NCBI GenBank assembly: GCA_938038785.1
Contig: CALHTB010000008.1
Coordinates: 1-64,000 of the forward strand
DNA length: 64,000 nt
Source: an uncultured Acidimicrobiales bacterium
Lineage (GTDB): Bacteria > Actinomycetota > Acidimicrobiia > Acidimicrobiales > SHLQ01
Reading direction: 5' to 3'
In this document: positions 1-8,500 of the stretch, piece by piece
Position numbering within the stretch: the stretch's first letter is position 1
How the letters are laid out: each line of letters begins with the position of its first letter
Translations under genes and position numbers: made by a program
Notes under the pieces: model-generated
Told to the model about the DNA's origin: nothing
What the model saw: the letters and a program-made list of their open reading frames with translations, nothing else
Databases searched by the model: none

Positions 1-83
1 GGGTCTTCGGACAATCGCGAAGCGAGCACCGCCCCAGCTGAACCTGCCCCTACCACTACAAAGTCGAACTCGTCTGCGCTCAT
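1..83 (-). CDS. GMC-family FAD oxidoreductase, N-terminal fragment
   Basis: Only the first 27 codons lie inside the window. On the minus strand they read MSADEFDFVVVGAGSAGAVL followed by ASRLSEDP. This is the Rossmann FAD-binding start (VVxGxGSAGxVxAxRLSE) typical of glucose-methanol-choline oxidoreductases such as choline dehydrogenase-like enzymes. The ATG at 83 is preceded by a G-rich stretch that could act as a ribosome binding site. An ATG at 90 is in another frame. The substrate cannot be told from this fragment. The gene is divergent from the MttB-family gene at 219, and the 135 bp between them must hold both promoters. Confidence 0.85.
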   Translation of the reverse strand, partial: MSADEFDFVVVGAGSAGAVLASRLSED

Positions 84-218
84 CGCTCATCCCCCTGATT
101 GTCAATGTCGAGACAGTAGCCGAGCCGTGCGCGTCTCGCCGACGAACAGTTCTTCTCGATTGGGCGTCTCCATCGGGCCGGAGCACCCGTTCACCGCGGA
201 TTGTGCTGATTGTGACGA

Positions 219-1751
219 ATGTCTCATACTGTGTTGATGGGAGCTCAGCGACAAGGGCGTCGTAAACGTGCTGTCCGGTCGACGGCGATCGCCTCGGTTC
301 CGGCGATAGTCAACCAAATGCCTCCCTATGAGCCGTTTAGCTCGGCTCAGATTGATGCCATCGAAGCGCACGCCGACAGAATTCTTGACGAGATCGGCAT
401 CGAGTTCCGCGGCGACGAAGAGGCGCTCGAACTGTTCCGCGCCGCAGGTGCTCGGGTCTCGGGCGAGCGCGTACGTTTCGACCCAGGACAAGCCGCTCAC
501 CTCTGTTCGACCGCACCAGCCACGTTCAACATGTATGGCCGCAATGGTGCAGTCGTGCCGATCGGCGGCGACAACGTGGTCTTCTTGCCTGCCTATGGGC
601 CACCCTTTGTTACCGACCTCGATAATGGCCGGCGCTACGCAACGCTCGAAGATTTCGAGAACATCGTCAAGCTCACCTATGCCACCCCGTGGCTGCATCA
701 CTCCGGCGGCACTGTGTGTGAACCGGTCGACGTGCCGGTGAACAAACGTCACCTCGACATGACCTATGCCCATCTGCGCTGGTCGACCAAGCCGTTCATG
801 GGAGCGGTCACCGCACCCTCGCGGGCTGAAGACTCCATCGAAATGGCGCGGATTGCGTTCGGCGCCGAATACCTCGAGGACCATTGCGTTATCCAGGGCA
901 ACATCAACGTCAACAGTCCGCTCGTGTGGGACGACGTCATGAGCGGTGCGCTCAAGGCGTATGCGCGGGCAAACCAAGGCTGTGTGATTTCACCGTTTAT
1001 CATCGGAGGCGCCATGGGGCCGGTGACGATCCCGGCGCTTGTGGCCCAGGCCCACGCAGAAGCGATGAGCGGCATCGCGCTAGCGCAGCTCGTTCGGCCG
1101 GGCTCGCCCATGGTGTACGGCAACTTTCTGACCACCATGAACCTGCGCTCAGGAGCTCCGACGTTTGGCACCGCCGAATCGACGCTGGGCACCTACGCCG
1201 TGGGCCAGCTCGCTCGCCGCATCGGGCTACCGCTTCGCTGCGGCGCTCACTACACCGCATCGAAGATCGCCGATGGGCAGGCGATGCAAGAATCCGTCGA
1301 TGCAATGTCGTCGGGGATCCTCGCCGGCACGAATTACGTGATCCATGCAGCGGGGTGGCTCGAGGGTGGGCTCTCGTTCGGTTACGAGAAGTTCGTCATG
1401 GACCTGGACCGTTGCGCCATGTTGCACAAACAGCTCGGCGGGCTAGCCGTCGACGACGAGCAGCTTGGAATGGACGCCTACCGTGAAGCTGGGCCAGGGG
1501 GCAACTACCTGGCTAGCGCACACACGTTGCGGCACTACGCCACCGCAAACCACGAATCGCTGCTCGCCGACACCAACTCGTTTGAACAATGGACCGACGA
1601 CGGCTCGCTCGACGAGGCCCAGCGGGCCAACGTGCACTGGAAGCAGATGCTTGCCGACTACGAAGCTCCAGCGATCGACCCAGAAGTCGACCGCCAACTC
1701 CTGGCCTTTATTCAAGATCGCAAGAGCACCATGCCTGACGCTTGGTACTAA
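219..1751 (+). CDS. Trimethylamine methyltransferase family protein (MttB-like, non-pyrrolysine)
   Basis: The 510-residue product matches the MttB/trimethylamine:corrinoid methyltransferase family in length and in blocks such as LEDFENIVKLTYATPWLHHS, GNINVNSPLVWDD and the glycine-rich GGAMGPVTIPALVAQAHAE segment. There is no internal TAG, so it belongs to the non-pyrrolysine branch. Members of that branch demethylate quaternary amines such as glycine betaine, or have unknown methyl donors. No corrinoid protein or methyltransferase II gene lies beside it, so the methyl acceptor is unknown. The first 30 residues are basic and poorly conserved, so the start could be internal. The EamA transporter follows 51 bp downstream and may be co-transcribed. 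Family assignment is firm; substrate is not. Confidence 0.85.
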   Translation: MSHTVLMGAQRQGRRKRAVRSTAIASVPAIVNQMPPYEPFSSAQIDAIEAHADRILDEIGIEFRGDEEALELFRAAGARVSGERVRFDPGQAAHLCSTAPATFNMYGRNGAVVPIGGDNVVFLPAYGPPFVTDLDNGRRYATLEDFENIVKLTYATPWLHHSGGTVCEPVDVPVNKRHLDMTYAHLRWSTKPFMGAVTAPSRAEDSIEMARIAFGAEYLEDHCVIQGNINVNSPLVWDDVMSGALKAYARANQGCVISPFIIGGAMGPVTIPALVAQAHAEAMSGIALAQLVRPGSPMVYGNFLTTMNLRSGAPTFGTAESTLGTYAVGQLARRIGLPLRCGAHYTASKIADGQAMQESVDAMSSGILAGTNYVIHAAGWLEGGLSFGYEKFVMDLDRCAMLHKQLGGLAVDDEQLGMDAYREAGPGGNYLASAHTLRHYATANHESLLADTNSFEQWTDDGSLDEAQRANVHWKQMLADYEAPAIDPEVDRQLLAFIQDRKSTMPDAWY

Positions 1752-1802
1752 CAAGCCCGCGGAGTTGTGCGGCCGAATTGGCGGTCGCTGAAATTCAAAA
1801 TC

Positions 1803-2669
1803 ATGCTGTCCGACCGGATGGCGATCTTCATAGCAGTGCTCAGCACCATCTCGATCGGGGTAGGTGAGTTCTTCGCGTCAGACGCGACCAAGCGAGCGCG
1901 CTCGCACGAGGTCACGTCGATGATGTTTGTTGCTGGTGTGCTGTTGACGGGTGCGGTCGCGCTCGTCTGGCCCGGTAACCCAACCTCTCGCGACCTCGCG
2001 TTCGGCGCGTTGGCCGGCATTGCAAACGGGCTCGGCGTTCTGCTGCTGTACGCCGCCTACTCACGTGGTTCGCTGCGCTCCGCCGCGCCCTCTGCTGCAG
2101 TTGTCATGACCGGTGTCCCGGTTCTTTGGGCAGTGCTCGTTAGCGGAGAGAATCCGTCGTTGGTCGTCTCTGTTGGTATTGCCATTGGCCTAGTGGCGAT
2201 TGCACTTTCGTCCTACCAGCCCGCCGACGCCGAAGACGCCGGAGATGACGACGATCGGGGCGCCCTACCAATTGCCATTGTTGCCGGAGCGGTGTTCGGT
2301 GTCTTGTTGATCCTGCTCGGGGAGATTGGCGAAGGGTCCGGGGGAACACCGTTGGTGGTGCAGCGTTCGGTGGGGTTCGTCGTCGCCGCGTCACTCACGC
2401 GTGCAACTGGGCCGAGGGTGTTCCCCGAGAACCCGCAAGATCGCCTGTTGTCGTTCGTTGTCGGGTTGTTTGCCACCGGGGCGATCGTTCTGTTTGTGGT
2501 CGCCCTTCAGTTGGGTGCGAGCTTGTCGATCGCAAGCGTTCTCTCGTCGCAATATGCCGGAGTAGCCGTGCTTTTGCGCGTTGCCTTCAAGGGGCAACGT
2601 CTGCTGCCCACCCAGGCGGCGGGCCTCCTGGCAGCAAGTGTCGCTGTTGCGCTGATTACGCTCGGATAG
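1803..2669 (+). CDS. EamA/DMT-superfamily transporter
   Basis: A predicted 288-residue integral membrane protein with about ten hydrophobic segments in two similar halves, the layout of EamA drug/metabolite transporters. The first half carries FGALAGIANGLGVLLLYAAY and the second ends with a hydrophobic LLAASVAVALITLG. A charged acidic linker (ADAEDAGDDDDRG, about residues 140-155) separates the halves. The ATG at 1803 was chosen over an upstream GTG at 1767 because the membrane segment begins soon after it. It lies 51 bp after the MttB-family gene on the same strand and may export or import a related metabolite; that link is inference. Confidence 0.8.
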   Translation: MLSDRMAIFIAVLSTISIGVGEFFASDATKRARSHEVTSMMFVAGVLLTGAVALVWPGNPTSRDLAFGALAGIANGLGVLLLYAAYSRGSLRSAAPSAAVVMTGVPVLWAVLVSGENPSLVVSVGIAIGLVAIALSSYQPADAEDAGDDDDRGALPIAIVAGAVFGVLLILLGEIGEGSGGTPLVVQRSVGFVVAASLTRATGPRVFPENPQDRLLSFVVGLFATGAIVLFVVALQLGASLSIASVLSSQYAGVAVLLRVAFKGQRLLPTQAAGLLAASVAVALITLG

Positions 2670-2685
2670 CCGAGACCGTTCGAGC

Positions 2686-3912
2686 TCAGTCGTCGGTTAC
2701 TAGTGAGCGGTCGATGTCCGCAATCGAGTTCACACCGGTGAGCGCCATCGTCTGTTCGATGCCGTCCTGGAAGAAGTCGAGCATGTGGTCGACCCCGGCT
2801 TCTCCCGCAGCGCCGAGGGCGTAGAGGTGCGGTCGGCCGATCATGCAGGCGTTTGCGCCCAGAGCCACAGCCTTCACCACGTCAGAGCCACGGCGTACAC
2901 CGCCATCGCAGTAGATCTCGATCTGGCCGCCGACGGCGTCGGCAACGGGGGCGACCAAGTCGATGATGGCGGGGGAGGAGTCGAGCTGACGGCCGCCATG
3001 ATTCGACAAAGCAATGGCGTCCAGCCCCTGTTCGACGGCGATCTTTGCGTCGGCAACCGACTGAATGCCCTTCAAGATGACCGGGCCATCCCATTGTGAG
3101 CGGATCCACTCGACATCGTCCCACGACAGGCGCGGATCGAACTGACTGTTGATGTACTCGGCCAGCGACACCGCTGACGAGCCGTCCTCGGTACCATCGC
3201 CGAGACGCTTCGTGCTGACGGCCACGTTCGAGAACACGATCGGGTCGTTTCGCAAGAACTCGAGCACCCAGCCGGGGCGAAGCGCACCCTCGATGAACGT
3301 GTCGAGGCCAAGCTTTGGCGGCAGTGACATGCCTCGGCGCACATCGCGTTCACGTCGTCCGAGCACTGCGGTGTCGACGGTGATGTAGAGGGCCTCAAAG
3401 CCGCTCTCTTTGCAGCGCACCAACATGTCCTTGGTGAGCTCGCGGTCGCGCCACACATAGACCTGGAACCACTTACGGCCTGGGCATACCTCGGCCACTT
3501 CTTCGATCGACCGAGTACCCATGGTCGACAACGAGAACGGAATGTCGTGGCGAGCAGCCGAGCGCGCGGTAGCAAGTTCGCCTTCAGGGTGGGCAATCCG
3601 AGGGAACCCCGTCGGCGCAATGATGAGCGGCATCGAGGACGGGCCGCCCAGAATCGTGGTGTTGGTCGTGATGTTCGATACGTCTCGCAAGACACGCGGC
3701 ACCAGCGTGCGATCGCCGAAGCGGCTCGCATTGCGGCGCATGGCCGACTCGTCTTCGGCAGCGCCGTCGATGTAGTCGAACACGCCTGCGGGTAGTCGAC
3801 GTTTCGCCATTGCCCGGTAGTCGTCCACGTTGGCCGCAGAAGCGAGCCGACGTTTGGTCGCATCTCGTTCAAACGACTTCAAGCTAACGACCGAGCGGAG
3901 TGATTCGAGCAC
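2686..3912 (-). CDS. FMN-dependent alpha-hydroxy-acid dehydrogenase/oxidase (LldD/glycolate oxidase family)
   Basis: About 408 residues with the full TIM-barrel signature of the FMN 2-hydroxyacid family. The N-terminus has NVDDYRAMAKRRLPAGVFDY, the middle has YITVDTAVLGRRERDVRRG, and the active-site block is ALSNHGGRQLDSSPA with the catalytic His and the substrate-binding Arg. The FMN-phosphate loop IYCDGGVRRGSDVVKA follows. The family oxidises L-lactate, glycolate, mandelate or similar 2-hydroxyacids to 2-oxoacids. The exact substrate is not readable. The start is uncertain: GTG at 3912 fits the usual family N-terminus, and a GTG at 3930 is possible. It is convergent with the EamA gene and divergent from the amidase. 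Confidence 0.88.
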   Translation of the reverse strand: MLESLRSVVSLKSFERDATKRRLASAANVDDYRAMAKRRLPAGVFDYIDGAAEDESAMRRNASRFGDRTLVPRVLRDVSNITTNTTILGGPSSMPLIIAPTGFPRIAHPEGELATARSAARHDIPFSLSTMGTRSIEEVAEVCPGRKWFQVYVWRDRELTKDMLVRCKESGFEALYITVDTAVLGRRERDVRRGMSLPPKLGLDTFIEGALRPGWVLEFLRNDPIVFSNVAVSTKRLGDGTEDGSSAVSLAEYINSQFDPRLSWDDVEWIRSQWDGPVILKGIQSVADAKIAVEQGLDAIALSNHGGRQLDSSPAIIDLVAPVADAVGGQIEIYCDGGVRRGSDVVKAVALGANACMIGRPHLYALGAAGEAGVDHMLDFFQDGIEQTMALTGVNSIADIDRSLVTDD

Positions 3913-3987
3913 GGTTCTAGCGTCGCACACGACAAACCGTCAGCGCCAGACTTGCTGTTCGCGACCGCCGACAGTAACGATGGCCCG

Positions 3988-5406
3988 ATGAATGTTGCCC
4001 TGCTCTCAGCGATTGAACAGCGGCGTCTGCTCGATGCCGGCGAGTTGTCTGCGGTCGAACTTCTCGATGCCTCTCTGGCCCAACACGACCAGCACAACCC
4101 CGAGCTCAACGCGGTGGTGTTCACCGAACTCGCCTCTGCCCGAGCTGCAGCCCAGGCCGCTGATGCCGCCCACGCTGAGGGTCGTTCGCTCGGTCCGCTG
4201 CACGGCTTGCCGATGACCATCAAAGACAGCGTCGATGTGGCGGGTGCGCCCACAACATGGGGCGACCCGGTCCATGTCGGGCACCGCCCAACCGAAGATG
4301 CCGACGTAGTCAAACAGCTCAAGGACGCGGGCGTTGTGGTGTACGGCAAGACCAACGTTCCCAAGCATCTGGGCGACTGGCAGACCTTCAACGACATCTA
4401 CGGCCGTACGAACAACCCGTGGGACCACAGCCGCAGCGCCGGAGGTTCGTCGGGCGGGTCTGCCGTGGCCGTGGCCACTGGCATGGCATCACTCGAGATC
4501 GGCAGCGACATCGGCGGCTCGATCCGGTGGCCATCGAACTACAACGGCTTGGCTGGCATCAAGACGAGCTTCGGGCTGATCTCCCAACATGGCCACACCT
4601 TTCCGGGCCACGAAGGCATCGTCGACAACAACGTGCTGGGCCCCATCGCCCGGACCGTGGCTGACCTGTCGTTGGCGCTGCCGGTGATGTGGCAACCGCA
4701 TATGTGCCCACCTGCCACCGACAAGACCTCGCTGTCGGACTTCACGGTCGGCGTGTTGTTCGACAATCCGTTGGGTGAACAGGACAACGCGGTGACCGCT
4801 GTTCTGACGTCTGCCGCTGCACAGCTAGAAGACGCAGGCGTCACGCTGGCAGCGCCACCCGAGCTCGACTTCGCCATTCGCGGCCACGAGGCAGGCTTGG
4901 AGATCGGACGCGCCGCAGCATCTGGGCCAGATGCGCCTCCAAACCCTGAGGACCTTGCCCGCTACGACGCCGGTGGACGTGACTACGCCGCGCTCATGGC
5001 CCAAGCCTCCCGGTTGACCTATCGACAGTGGATCGATCTCAACAACGAACGTGAACGCAGCCGTTTGGCCTGGCGCGACTACTTCACCAACGTCGACCTT
5101 CTCCTCACACCGATCACCGCGTCGACCGCTCCGCCCCATGACACCGACCGGCCGTTCAGCGATCGCACGGTGCCGGTGAACGGTGAACAACGATCAACCC
5201 TCGAGCAGTGGTTCTGGGCCGGGCTGGCCAACGCCACGTATCTTCCGGGGCTAGCGTTACCCGCTGGCTTTGCCGCCGACGGCATGCCCGTGGGTATGCA
5301 AGTCCTTGGGCCGTTCATGGGCGACTTGCTCGCACTTCGATTCGGCGAGCTCGCCGAACAAGTTCTCGGCCACCCACTCCACACCCTGCACCAACGGCTC
5401 GTCTAG
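3988..5406 (+). CDS. Amidase, amidase-signature family
   Basis: The 472-residue product has the Ser-cisSer-Lys triad of the amidase signature family: Lys79 in LPMTIKDSVD, Ser154 in SAGGSSGGSA and Ser178 in GSDIGGSIR. The C-terminal block GLALPAGFAADGMPVGMQVL is also typical. Enzymes of this family hydrolyse amides, aryl amides or carbamates in the cytoplasm; GatA would sit with gatB/gatC, which are absent here. ATG at 3988 was chosen because ISAIEQRRLL-type N-termini are usual and the upstream 12 codons are not conserved-looking. It is divergent from the 2-hydroxyacid dehydrogenase gene, with about 75 bp between them. Confidence 0.88.
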   Translation: MNVALLSAIEQRRLLDAGELSAVELLDASLAQHDQHNPELNAVVFTELASARAAAQAADAAHAEGRSLGPLHGLPMTIKDSVDVAGAPTTWGDPVHVGHRPTEDADVVKQLKDAGVVVYGKTNVPKHLGDWQTFNDIYGRTNNPWDHSRSAGGSSGGSAVAVATGMASLEIGSDIGGSIRWPSNYNGLAGIKTSFGLISQHGHTFPGHEGIVDNNVLGPIARTVADLSLALPVMWQPHMCPPATDKTSLSDFTVGVLFDNPLGEQDNAVTAVLTSAAAQLEDAGVTLAAPPELDFAIRGHEAGLEIGRAAASGPDAPPNPEDLARYDAGGRDYAALMAQASRLTYRQWIDLNNERERSRLAWRDYFTNVDLLLTPITASTAPPHDTDRPFSDRTVPVNGEQRSTLEQWFWAGLANATYLPGLALPAGFAADGMPVGMQVLGPFMGDLLALRFGELAEQVLGHPLHTLHQRLV

Positions 5407-5484
5407 TCCGCTCCATCGGGAGATCTAGATTCCAAAAGCAGGGCGGATTCGGTTGGCTGGACGACCGACCAGTACGTTGTGACC

Positions 5485-6345
5485 GTGGCCACACAGCAGC
5501 GCACAACTCGACAGGTGCAGGCGTTTTCCGCCGATGCCGCCGACGTTGTTCCGACGCGAAACGCGTTGGCGGCCGATGGCGTTGTTTGTCTGCGAAATGC
5601 AATTCCGCGTCCGTGGCTGGACACGATCGAATCGGGCATTGTTGACGCGCTTGCGGGCGCCAGCTCCGACGTCGATGTCGTGCAGCGAGACGGCGATGCG
5701 GGGAGGTTCACGTTTAGCTCCGGAGCGTGGCGCTCGGTTGACGGCTTCCGGTCCTACATCTTCGACTCGCCGTTACCAGACCTGGTGTGGCGTCTGCTCG
5801 ACAGCACCGACCTCACGCTCTTCTACGACTTCCTCCTGATCAAGGAGGGTCGTAGCGACAGCGCTGCTACACCGTGGCACCAAGACCACTCGTACTACCC
5901 AGTCGACGGGTTCAAGGTCGTCAATAGCTGGGTCGCTCTCGATGACATACCCGCCGAGTCGGCCTTGCGGTTCCTCGCCGGGTCACATCACGCCCGCACG
6001 CTGTATCGCGCTGTTGACTTCGACGACCCGAACCGCCCGTACCGCCACGCCCGCAACGAACTTCCACTTCCTCCCGACGGCATCAACCCTGACGAGGTGC
6101 TGGTAGCGCCGCTCCAGGCAGGCGACATGCTCGTGTGGTGGTCGTACACGCTGCACAGCGCACCGGGGAATAGCCAGCCCAATCGCCGGGCAGCGTTCTC
6201 GGTCAACTGGGTTGGCGATGATGTCACCTACAACGCAAAGCCTGCGCTTGACACGTACCTCGAGCCGTCGCTCACCGTCGGCGCGCCGATTGCGTGCGAG
6301 AAGTTTCCCCGTGTCCGGGGCGGAGGTGGCCGTGCGCTGGGCTGA
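5485..6345 (+). CDS. Phytanoyl-CoA dioxygenase (PhyH) family protein, copy 1
   Basis: Fe(II)/2-oxoglutarate dioxygenase of about 286 residues. The HxD iron ligands are in WHQDHSYYPVDGF, and the distal His and Arg region is LVWWSYTLHSAPGNSQPNRR. The intact Asp argues against a halogenase. GTG at 5485 was chosen because a TACGTT box ends 6 nt before it (leaderless pattern); GTG at 5479 is the alternative. The gene overlaps the second PhyH gene by 14 bp, and that gene overlaps eutD, so the three are probably translated as one operon. It lacks the FxWHSDFETWH signature of ectoine hydroxylase EctD, so a role on ectoine is only suggested by context. Confidence 0.85.
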   Translation: MATQQRTTRQVQAFSADAADVVPTRNALAADGVVCLRNAIPRPWLDTIESGIVDALAGASSDVDVVQRDGDAGRFTFSSGAWRSVDGFRSYIFDSPLPDLVWRLLDSTDLTLFYDFLLIKEGRSDSAATPWHQDHSYYPVDGFKVVNSWVALDDIPAESALRFLAGSHHARTLYRAVDFDDPNRPYRHARNELPLPPDGINPDEVLVAPLQAGDMLVWWSYTLHSAPGNSQPNRRAAFSVNWVGDDVTYNAKPALDTYLEPSLTVGAPIACEKFPRVRGGGGRALG

Positions 6346-7213
6346 GGTGTGTTCGGTTCCGCCGAAGGTCGTGGGCGACGATGGTCGGCGACAGTGGGAC
6401 GACCAAGGCTATTTGGCGTTTCCCGGGCTGCTATCGCAGGACCAGCTCGCCCCATTGAAGGCCGCGCTCGAAGATGTCATCGAGGCGAGCCGTAGCCAGA
6501 CCGAGTCGACCCACCTGATCGATCTGGAGCCTGGACATACCGCCGAATCGCCTCGCCTACGGCGCGCTGCTGACATCGACGATGTGTCTCCGGCCTATTG
6601 GGACTTGTGCAGCAACTCGGTCATCGTCGACATCGCCGAGGACATCCTCGGGCCAAACCTTCGGTTCCGCGAGGCCTACGTCAACCTGAAGTGGGCGGGC
6701 GGGGGAGCAGCGGTGAAATGGCACCAAGACCTCGCGTTCTACCCGCACACGAACACGAGCACCTGCCAGGTTGTGGTCATGCTCGACGACGTAACGCCCG
6801 AGAAGGGTGCGGTCAGCTTCGTGCCTGGCAGCAACAACGGACCCATGTACTCCCACTACGACGCCGACGGCGAATGGCTAGGCGCAATCCCGGTCGAAAC
6901 CTTGCCCGAAGGCTTGCTCGACACTGCGGTCCAGGTCACCGGGCCTGCTGGAAGTGTCACGGTGCATCACGGCCTGACTTTGCACTATTCGCCACCGAAC
7001 CTCACCGATACGAGCCGTCCTGCGCTGATCGTCACGTTCACCGCTGCCGACTCGATTCCATATACTGCGTCGCCCTATCGCAGCTCGCACCACGGCCAGC
7101 TCATCCGCGGTGTCGAGCCAGGTATTGCCCACCACGAAGATCTCACGTTCATCCTGCCTCCCGACTGGAGCCAGGGGTACACATCCCTCTTTGACCACCA
7201 GGAGAAGAACTGA
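6332..7213 (+). CDS. Phytanoyl-CoA dioxygenase (PhyH) family protein, copy 2
   Basis: A second 2-oxoglutarate-dependent oxygenase, about 293 residues from this start. The HxD ligands are in KWHQDLAFYPHTN, and the distal His is in SVTVHHGLTLHYSPPNLTDTS. The start was set at GTG 6332 because GGAGG at 6322-6326 sits 5 nt upstream; GTG 6326 and 6347 are other options. An upstream ATG at 6212 would run deep inside the preceding gene and adds unlike sequence. The stop shares bases with the eutD ATG (TGATG). It is more similar in feel to the 31449 copy (LEPGH, SxAPxLRR blocks) than to its neighbour. Substrate unknown. Confidence 0.83.
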   Translation: MRWAEVCSVPPKVVGDDGRRQWDDQGYLAFPGLLSQDQLAPLKAALEDVIEASRSQTESTHLIDLEPGHTAESPRLRRAADIDDVSPAYWDLCSNSVIVDIAEDILGPNLRFREAYVNLKWAGGGAAVKWHQDLAFYPHTNTSTCQVVVMLDDVTPEKGAVSFVPGSNNGPMYSHYDADGEWLGAIPVETLPEGLLDTAVQVTGPAGSVTVHHGLTLHYSPPNLTDTSRPALIVTFTAADSIPYTASPYRSSHHGQLIRGVEPGIAHHEDLTFILPPDWSQGYTSLFDHQEKN

Positions 7214-8385
7214 TGCCTCCCGCATTTCCCAAAGCCGAATACGACGCTCGACTCGCCAAGGTTCGCGCCGAGATGGCCAGCCGCGACCTCGATGTCTTGG
7301 TCATTGGCGACCCGAACAATCACAACTGGCTGACCGGTTATGACGCGTGGTCGTTCTACACGCCGCAAATCGTCGTCGTCCAGCACGATGTTGACCCGAT
7401 CTGGATCGGGCGCAAAATGGATGCCGGCGCCGCCTGGTTGTCCACCCATATGACCGAAGCCGACGTGCGCCCGTACCCCGAGGACTGCGTTCAGAAGCCC
7501 GGCACGCATCCAATGCTGGTGGCTGGTGGCTATCTCAAGGACATGGGGCTTGACGGCAAGGCCATTGGTTACGAGAGCGACACCTACTACTTCACCCCTA
7601 AGGCGGTGTCGTCGTTACAGGCGTCATTGCCGAATGCGAACTGGGTCGACGCCGACCTGCTCGTCAACTGGTGCCGCACGGTCAAGTCCGATGCCGAGAT
7701 TGCGGTGATGCGCGAAGCGGCAACGCTGGTGGAAGGCGCCATGGGTCATGCCTACGACATCATCGAGCCAGGCATGCGCCAGTGCGACCTGGTCGCCGAG
7801 GTCGTTGGCAAACAGATCGGCGGCAACCCGAACTACAGCGGCGACACCACGGCGCTATCTCCGCTCGTTCTCGCTGGCGAAGCTGCAATGACGGCGCATC
7901 CAATGTGGACCGACGAGAAGTTCGCCGCTGGCCAAACCGTGGCGCTCGAACTCGGCGGCGCTCGCAAGCGCTACAACGCCGGGCTTGCCCGAACGGTGCA
8001 GCTCGGCGGCGGCTCCGGTGAGCTGTTCAGTACCGCCAAGGCGGTCGAAGAGGGCTTGGAGGCGGTGCTGTCGGTGATGAAGCCGGGAGCGATCGCCCAT
8101 GATGTGCATCGGGCCTGGCAGGACGTGCTCGACCAGTACGGGCTAACCAAAGACAGCCGCATTGGCTATGGCATCGGTGTGGGCTACGTACCCGACTGGG
8201 GCGAACACACCGTGAGCCTGCGCCCCGATGATCAAACGGTCCTCGAACAAAACATGACCATCCACGTCATGCTCGGCATGTGGATGGACGACTGGGGCAT
8301 GGAGATGAGCGAAACCACCCTCATCACCGCAGACGGCGTCGAATGCCTCACCAGCTTCCCCCGAGGCGTCCACGTCAAGGACTGA
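7213..8385 (+). CDS. eutD: Ectoine hydrolase (EutD/DoeA family, M24 fold)
   Basis: The 390-residue protein has the creatinase-type N-domain and M24 pita-bread C-domain. Close matches to remembered DoeA/EutD blocks run through it: AEYDARLAK near residue 8, NWLTGYDAWSFY, VDADLLVNWCRTVKSD, EPGMRQCDLVAEV, and the C-terminal GYVPDWGEHTVSLRPDD with TIHVMLGMWMDDWGMEMSE. EutD opens the ectoine ring to N-acetyl-diaminobutyrate in the cytoplasm. The deacetylase for the next step, EutE, is encoded convergently just downstream, which supports the call. It is translationally coupled to the preceding PhyH gene. Members of this branch can look like Xaa-Pro peptidases in automatic annotation. Confidence 0.85.
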   Translation: MPPAFPKAEYDARLAKVRAEMASRDLDVLVIGDPNNHNWLTGYDAWSFYTPQIVVVQHDVDPIWIGRKMDAGAAWLSTHMTEADVRPYPEDCVQKPGTHPMLVAGGYLKDMGLDGKAIGYESDTYYFTPKAVSSLQASLPNANWVDADLLVNWCRTVKSDAEIAVMREAATLVEGAMGHAYDIIEPGMRQCDLVAEVVGKQIGGNPNYSGDTTALSPLVLAGEAAMTAHPMWTDEKFAAGQTVALELGGARKRYNAGLARTVQLGGGSGELFSTAKAVEEGLEAVLSVMKPGAIAHDVHRAWQDVLDQYGLTKDSRIGYGIGVGYVPDWGEHTVSLRPDDQTVLEQNMTIHVMLGMWMDDWGMEMSETTLITADGVECLTSFPRGVHVKD

Positions 8386-8387
8386 AA

Positions 8388-8500
8388 ATCTGTGGTCCGT
8401 AAGCGGGAAGGGTTCCGCTAGCAGACCACAGAATCAGCGCGTTGGGATCTGTGGTCCGTTAGCGGGAAGGGTTCCGCTAGCAGACCACAGAATCAGCGCG
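8388..8500. repeat. Tandem 54-bp hairpin repeat, likely bidirectional terminator
   Basis: Two copies of a 54-bp unit lie at 8388-8441 and 8447-8500, with one mismatch (A8401 versus T8460) and a 5-bp spacer. Each unit folds on itself: an outer stem TCTGTGGTC/GACCACAGA and an inner stem AGCGG/CCGCT around a GAAGGGTT loop. The copies fill the space between the convergent eutD and eutE stops, and the second copy runs 8 bp into the eutE 3' end. There is no long T run, so it may be a factor-dependent or imperfect terminator for both genes. Confidence 0.8.

Noticed and set aside
219-1751. Pyrrolysine-containing MttB
   Set aside because: No in-frame TAG interrupts the gene; it is one open frame of 510 codons.
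5485-7213. Either PhyH gene as ectoine hydroxylase EctD
   Set aside because: The EctD signature around the first iron ligand (FxWHSDFETWH) is absent in both; only WHQD-type motifs are present.
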